64,000 nt of DNA. Origin: Thermoguttaceae bacterium. GTDB lineage: Bacteria > Planctomycetota > Planctomycetia > Pirellulales > Thermoguttaceae. This document shows, piece by piece, positions 62,549 through 64,000 of this stretch. The stretch's first letter is position 1. The number at the start of each line of letters is the position of its first letter. The stretch lies in NCBI GenBank assembly GCA_017937485.1, contig JAGBDN010000024.1, positions 124,001-188,000 on the forward strand, given 5' to 3'. The notes beneath the pieces are model-generated. The model had not been told where the DNA came from. It was given only the letters and a program-made list of their open reading frames with translations, and searched no databases. The position numbers and the translations under genes were made by a program.

Positions 62549-64000
62549 ATGAGCGCCCTTCCCGTTTTGAACGTTTTTACGCGACGTTATTCGAAACGCC
62601 GTCGGCCCGCGCGCCTCGCGCCGTCGGCCCTTTCCTTCGGAACCGCGTTGACCGCCGCGCTCTTCGTCGTCGCGCCGTCGTCGGAAGCGCCGCGGTTGGC
62701 GGTTTTTGCGCAGACGACGCAAACCGCCTCGGCGTCGCAAACGGAAGACGCGCTCCTCGCCGCCGCGCTCGAACAGCATCGCCAAGGAAATTACGCGGAA
62801 GCGGTTCAACGGCTCGAAGCGTTTATCGCGCAACATCCGTCGTCGAAAAATCGCAATAAAGCGGAACTTTTCGCCGGGCACGCGCGCCTTGCGCTCGGCG
62901 AATTTATCGACCCGGAACAAACGGCGTTGGCGCGAGCCCACTTCCAATATATCGTCGACCAAGGCCCAAACGCCGAATATTATAAAGAAGCGACCTTCCA
63001 CAGCGCTTATTCTTATTTCAATTTGCGCCAATATTCGGAAGCGCGCCCGCTTTTCGTTAAGTTCCTATCCGATTTCCCCAAAGACGCTTACGTTCAGTAC
63101 GTTTATTATTATCTCGGCGTTTGCGAAGCGCAGTCGGGCGCCTATTCCGCCGCGCTGACTTATTTCGACCGCAACCTGACCGAATACCCGACGTCGCCGC
63201 TTCGCTGGACTTGCCGCCTCGAAAAAGCCGCGACGGTCGGCAAATCGGGCGATTATCAAGAAGCGGAAAAACAGCTGAACGCCTTGGCCGAGGATCCGGA
63301 ACTTCCGACCGAAATCGCCGGGCAAGTCGTCGTTCAACGCGCGCTTTTGCAAATCGTTCAACAAAATTTCGACGAAGCGATTCGCATTTTGGACGCGTTC
63401 ATTCGCCGTTACCAAACCGACGCGAACTCGGCGCAAGCCGTTCAAGACGCTTATCTTTACGAAGCCTACGCTTACTTCGCGAAGAAGGATTTTGAACGCG
63501 CGCTTCTTCTCGTCGAACAAATGGCGCTAACGACGGAAACCATCTCGCCGGAAACCGCGCTCCTTAAAATCAAATTGCTCGTCAACTTGAATCGCGTCGA
63601 CGAAGCCGAAACGCTCCTAAACGCCCTCGAAGCGTCGCCTTACGGTCAAGAAACGCCGGACGCGATCGCTTCGTATCGCGCCCTTCTTTCGTTGGCGCGC
63701 GGCAATTGGGACGCCGCGATATCCTCGTTGACGACGCTCCTAAAAGTTCGCCCGACCGCCGGAAACTCCGTTGCGATCAACTATTACAACGCCGGCGCGA
63801 ACTCGCCCGGACGTCGGCTCGCGCCGCACGATTTCGTCGAAACTTGCGGCGTCCTCATCCTTTCCTACGCGAGTCGTTACGCCGTCAAAAAGAATCCGAC
63901 CGACGAAACGGCGCAAGAATCGGTTTTTCGAGCGACGGCCCGTTACGCGCGGTCGCTGAACGACCCGGCGCTGAATTTGATCGTCGATATGATCGACAAA
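62549..64000 (+). CDS. Secreted TPR-repeat protein, C-terminus beyond the window
   Basis: The frame is open from the ATG at 62549 to the window edge, 484 codons, with no stop. A basic start (RRYSKRRRP) and a hydrophobic stretch (about 29-50) ending near LAVFAQ form a signal peptide. Then come repeated helix pairs of TPR type: ALEQHRQGNYAEAVQRLEAF, YSYFNLRQYSEARPLFVKF, YYLGVCEAQSGAYSAALTYF, EAYAYFAKKDFERALLLVEQ and LARGNWDAAISSLTTLL. The spacing is like that of BamD/YbgF-type tetratricopeptide proteins, which scaffold envelope complexes. An in-frame TGA upstream rules out a much longer N-terminus. The partner is unknown. Confidence 0.85.
   Translation, partial: MSALPVLNVFTRRYSKRRRPARLAPSALSFGTALTAALFVVAPSSEAPRLAVFAQTTQTASASQTEDALLAAALEQHRQGNYAEAVQRLEAFIAQHPSSKNRNKAELFAGHARLALGEFIDPEQTALARAHFQYIVDQGPNAEYYKEATFHSAYSYFNLRQYSEARPLFVKFLSDFPKDAYVQYVYYYLGVCEAQSGAYSAALTYFDRNLTEYPTSPLRWTCRLEKAATVGKSGDYQEAEKQLNALAEDPELPTEIAGQVVVQRALLQIVQQNFDEAIRILDAFIRRYQTDANSAQAVQDAYLYEAYAYFAKKDFERALLLVEQMALTTETISPETALLKIKLLVNLNRVDEAETLLNALEASPYGQETPDAIASYRALLSLARGNWDAAISSLTTLLKVRPTAGNSVAINYYNAGANSPGRRLAPHDFVETCGVLILSYASRYAVKKNPTDETAQESVFRATARYARSLNDPALNLIVDMIDK

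Overview
The window looks like chromosomal DNA of a planctomycete (Planctomycetota, Pirellulales/Thermoguttaceae-like). Several hallmarks of that phylum are visible: a DUF1559 prepilin-like protein with the [20 protein letters not shown] start (44686-45807), a TIGR03000-type protein (48035-49078), a BatA-like protein, a giant alpha-2-macroglobulin with a tryptophan-rich insert, and an HU protein with a long Lys-rich N-terminus. A [FeFe]-hydrogenase, a phenylacetate-CoA ligase, xylulokinase and a GH43 glycosidase suggest an anaerobic, fermentative, possibly gut-associated lifestyle; this last point is inference. There is no integrase, transposase, phage gene or CRISPR array. Codon choice is strongly biased towards GAC/GTC/GCG-type codons, which creates very long antisense shadow ORFs.

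Layout. 1-886: C-terminally cut LamG-domain secreted protein. 887-2862: large gene-poor stretch ending in the rpsO leader. 2863-5716: rpsO-pnp. 5971-10287: membrane acyltransferase, secreted alkaline phosphatase, BatA-like protein. 10317-23569 (minus): HrpA helicase, proA, rdgB, S46 dipeptidyl-peptidase, Ski2-like helicase, tRNA-Arg(CCU), galE. 23810-28015 (minus): a 1401-residue secreted multidomain protein (VWA, secretin-type short domain, Met/Gly repeats, helical repeats, Gly/Tyr/Asn tail) not recognised as a named family. 28804-33764: dnaE and a Tat-exported GH43 enzyme, followed by a tandem 155-bp element carrying two terminator-like hairpins. 34168-37735: paaK, HU, pyrH. 37908-45807 (minus): cysteine desulfurase, then a translationally coupled trio (ExbB/TolQ-like channel, DUF2149, CobN-like chelatase) preceded by a DUF1559 prepilin. 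46159-64000: xylulokinase, Cys-rich TIGR03000 protein, the 2395-residue alpha-2-macroglobulin, a double glycerophosphodiester phosphodiesterase, a PH-domain membrane protein with a 12-residue repeat, a Tat-signal [FeFe]-hydrogenase, and the start of a TPR protein cut by the window end.

How the genes may work together. Housekeeping genes (rpsO, pnp, dnaE, pyrH, proA, rdgB, hrpA, HU) are mixed with a large envelope repertoire. The most system-like unit is 39466-44581: three genes with 4-bp ATGA overlaps encoding a proton-channel protein, a small DUF2149 membrane protein and a CobN/BchH-type chelatase that here carries a lipoprotein signal and a C-terminal membrane segment. It resembles the HmuS/U/V part of Bacteroidetes haem-uptake operons but has no TonB receptor or haem-binding protein beside it, so an energised envelope metal-tetrapyrrole chelatase or dechelatase is the working hypothesis. 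The predicted exported hydrogenase with an altered H-cluster loop and the 1401-residue VWA protein are the other main points of interest. Promoters given here are eye-found sigma70-like matches, many with 16-17-bp spacers; none has been tested.
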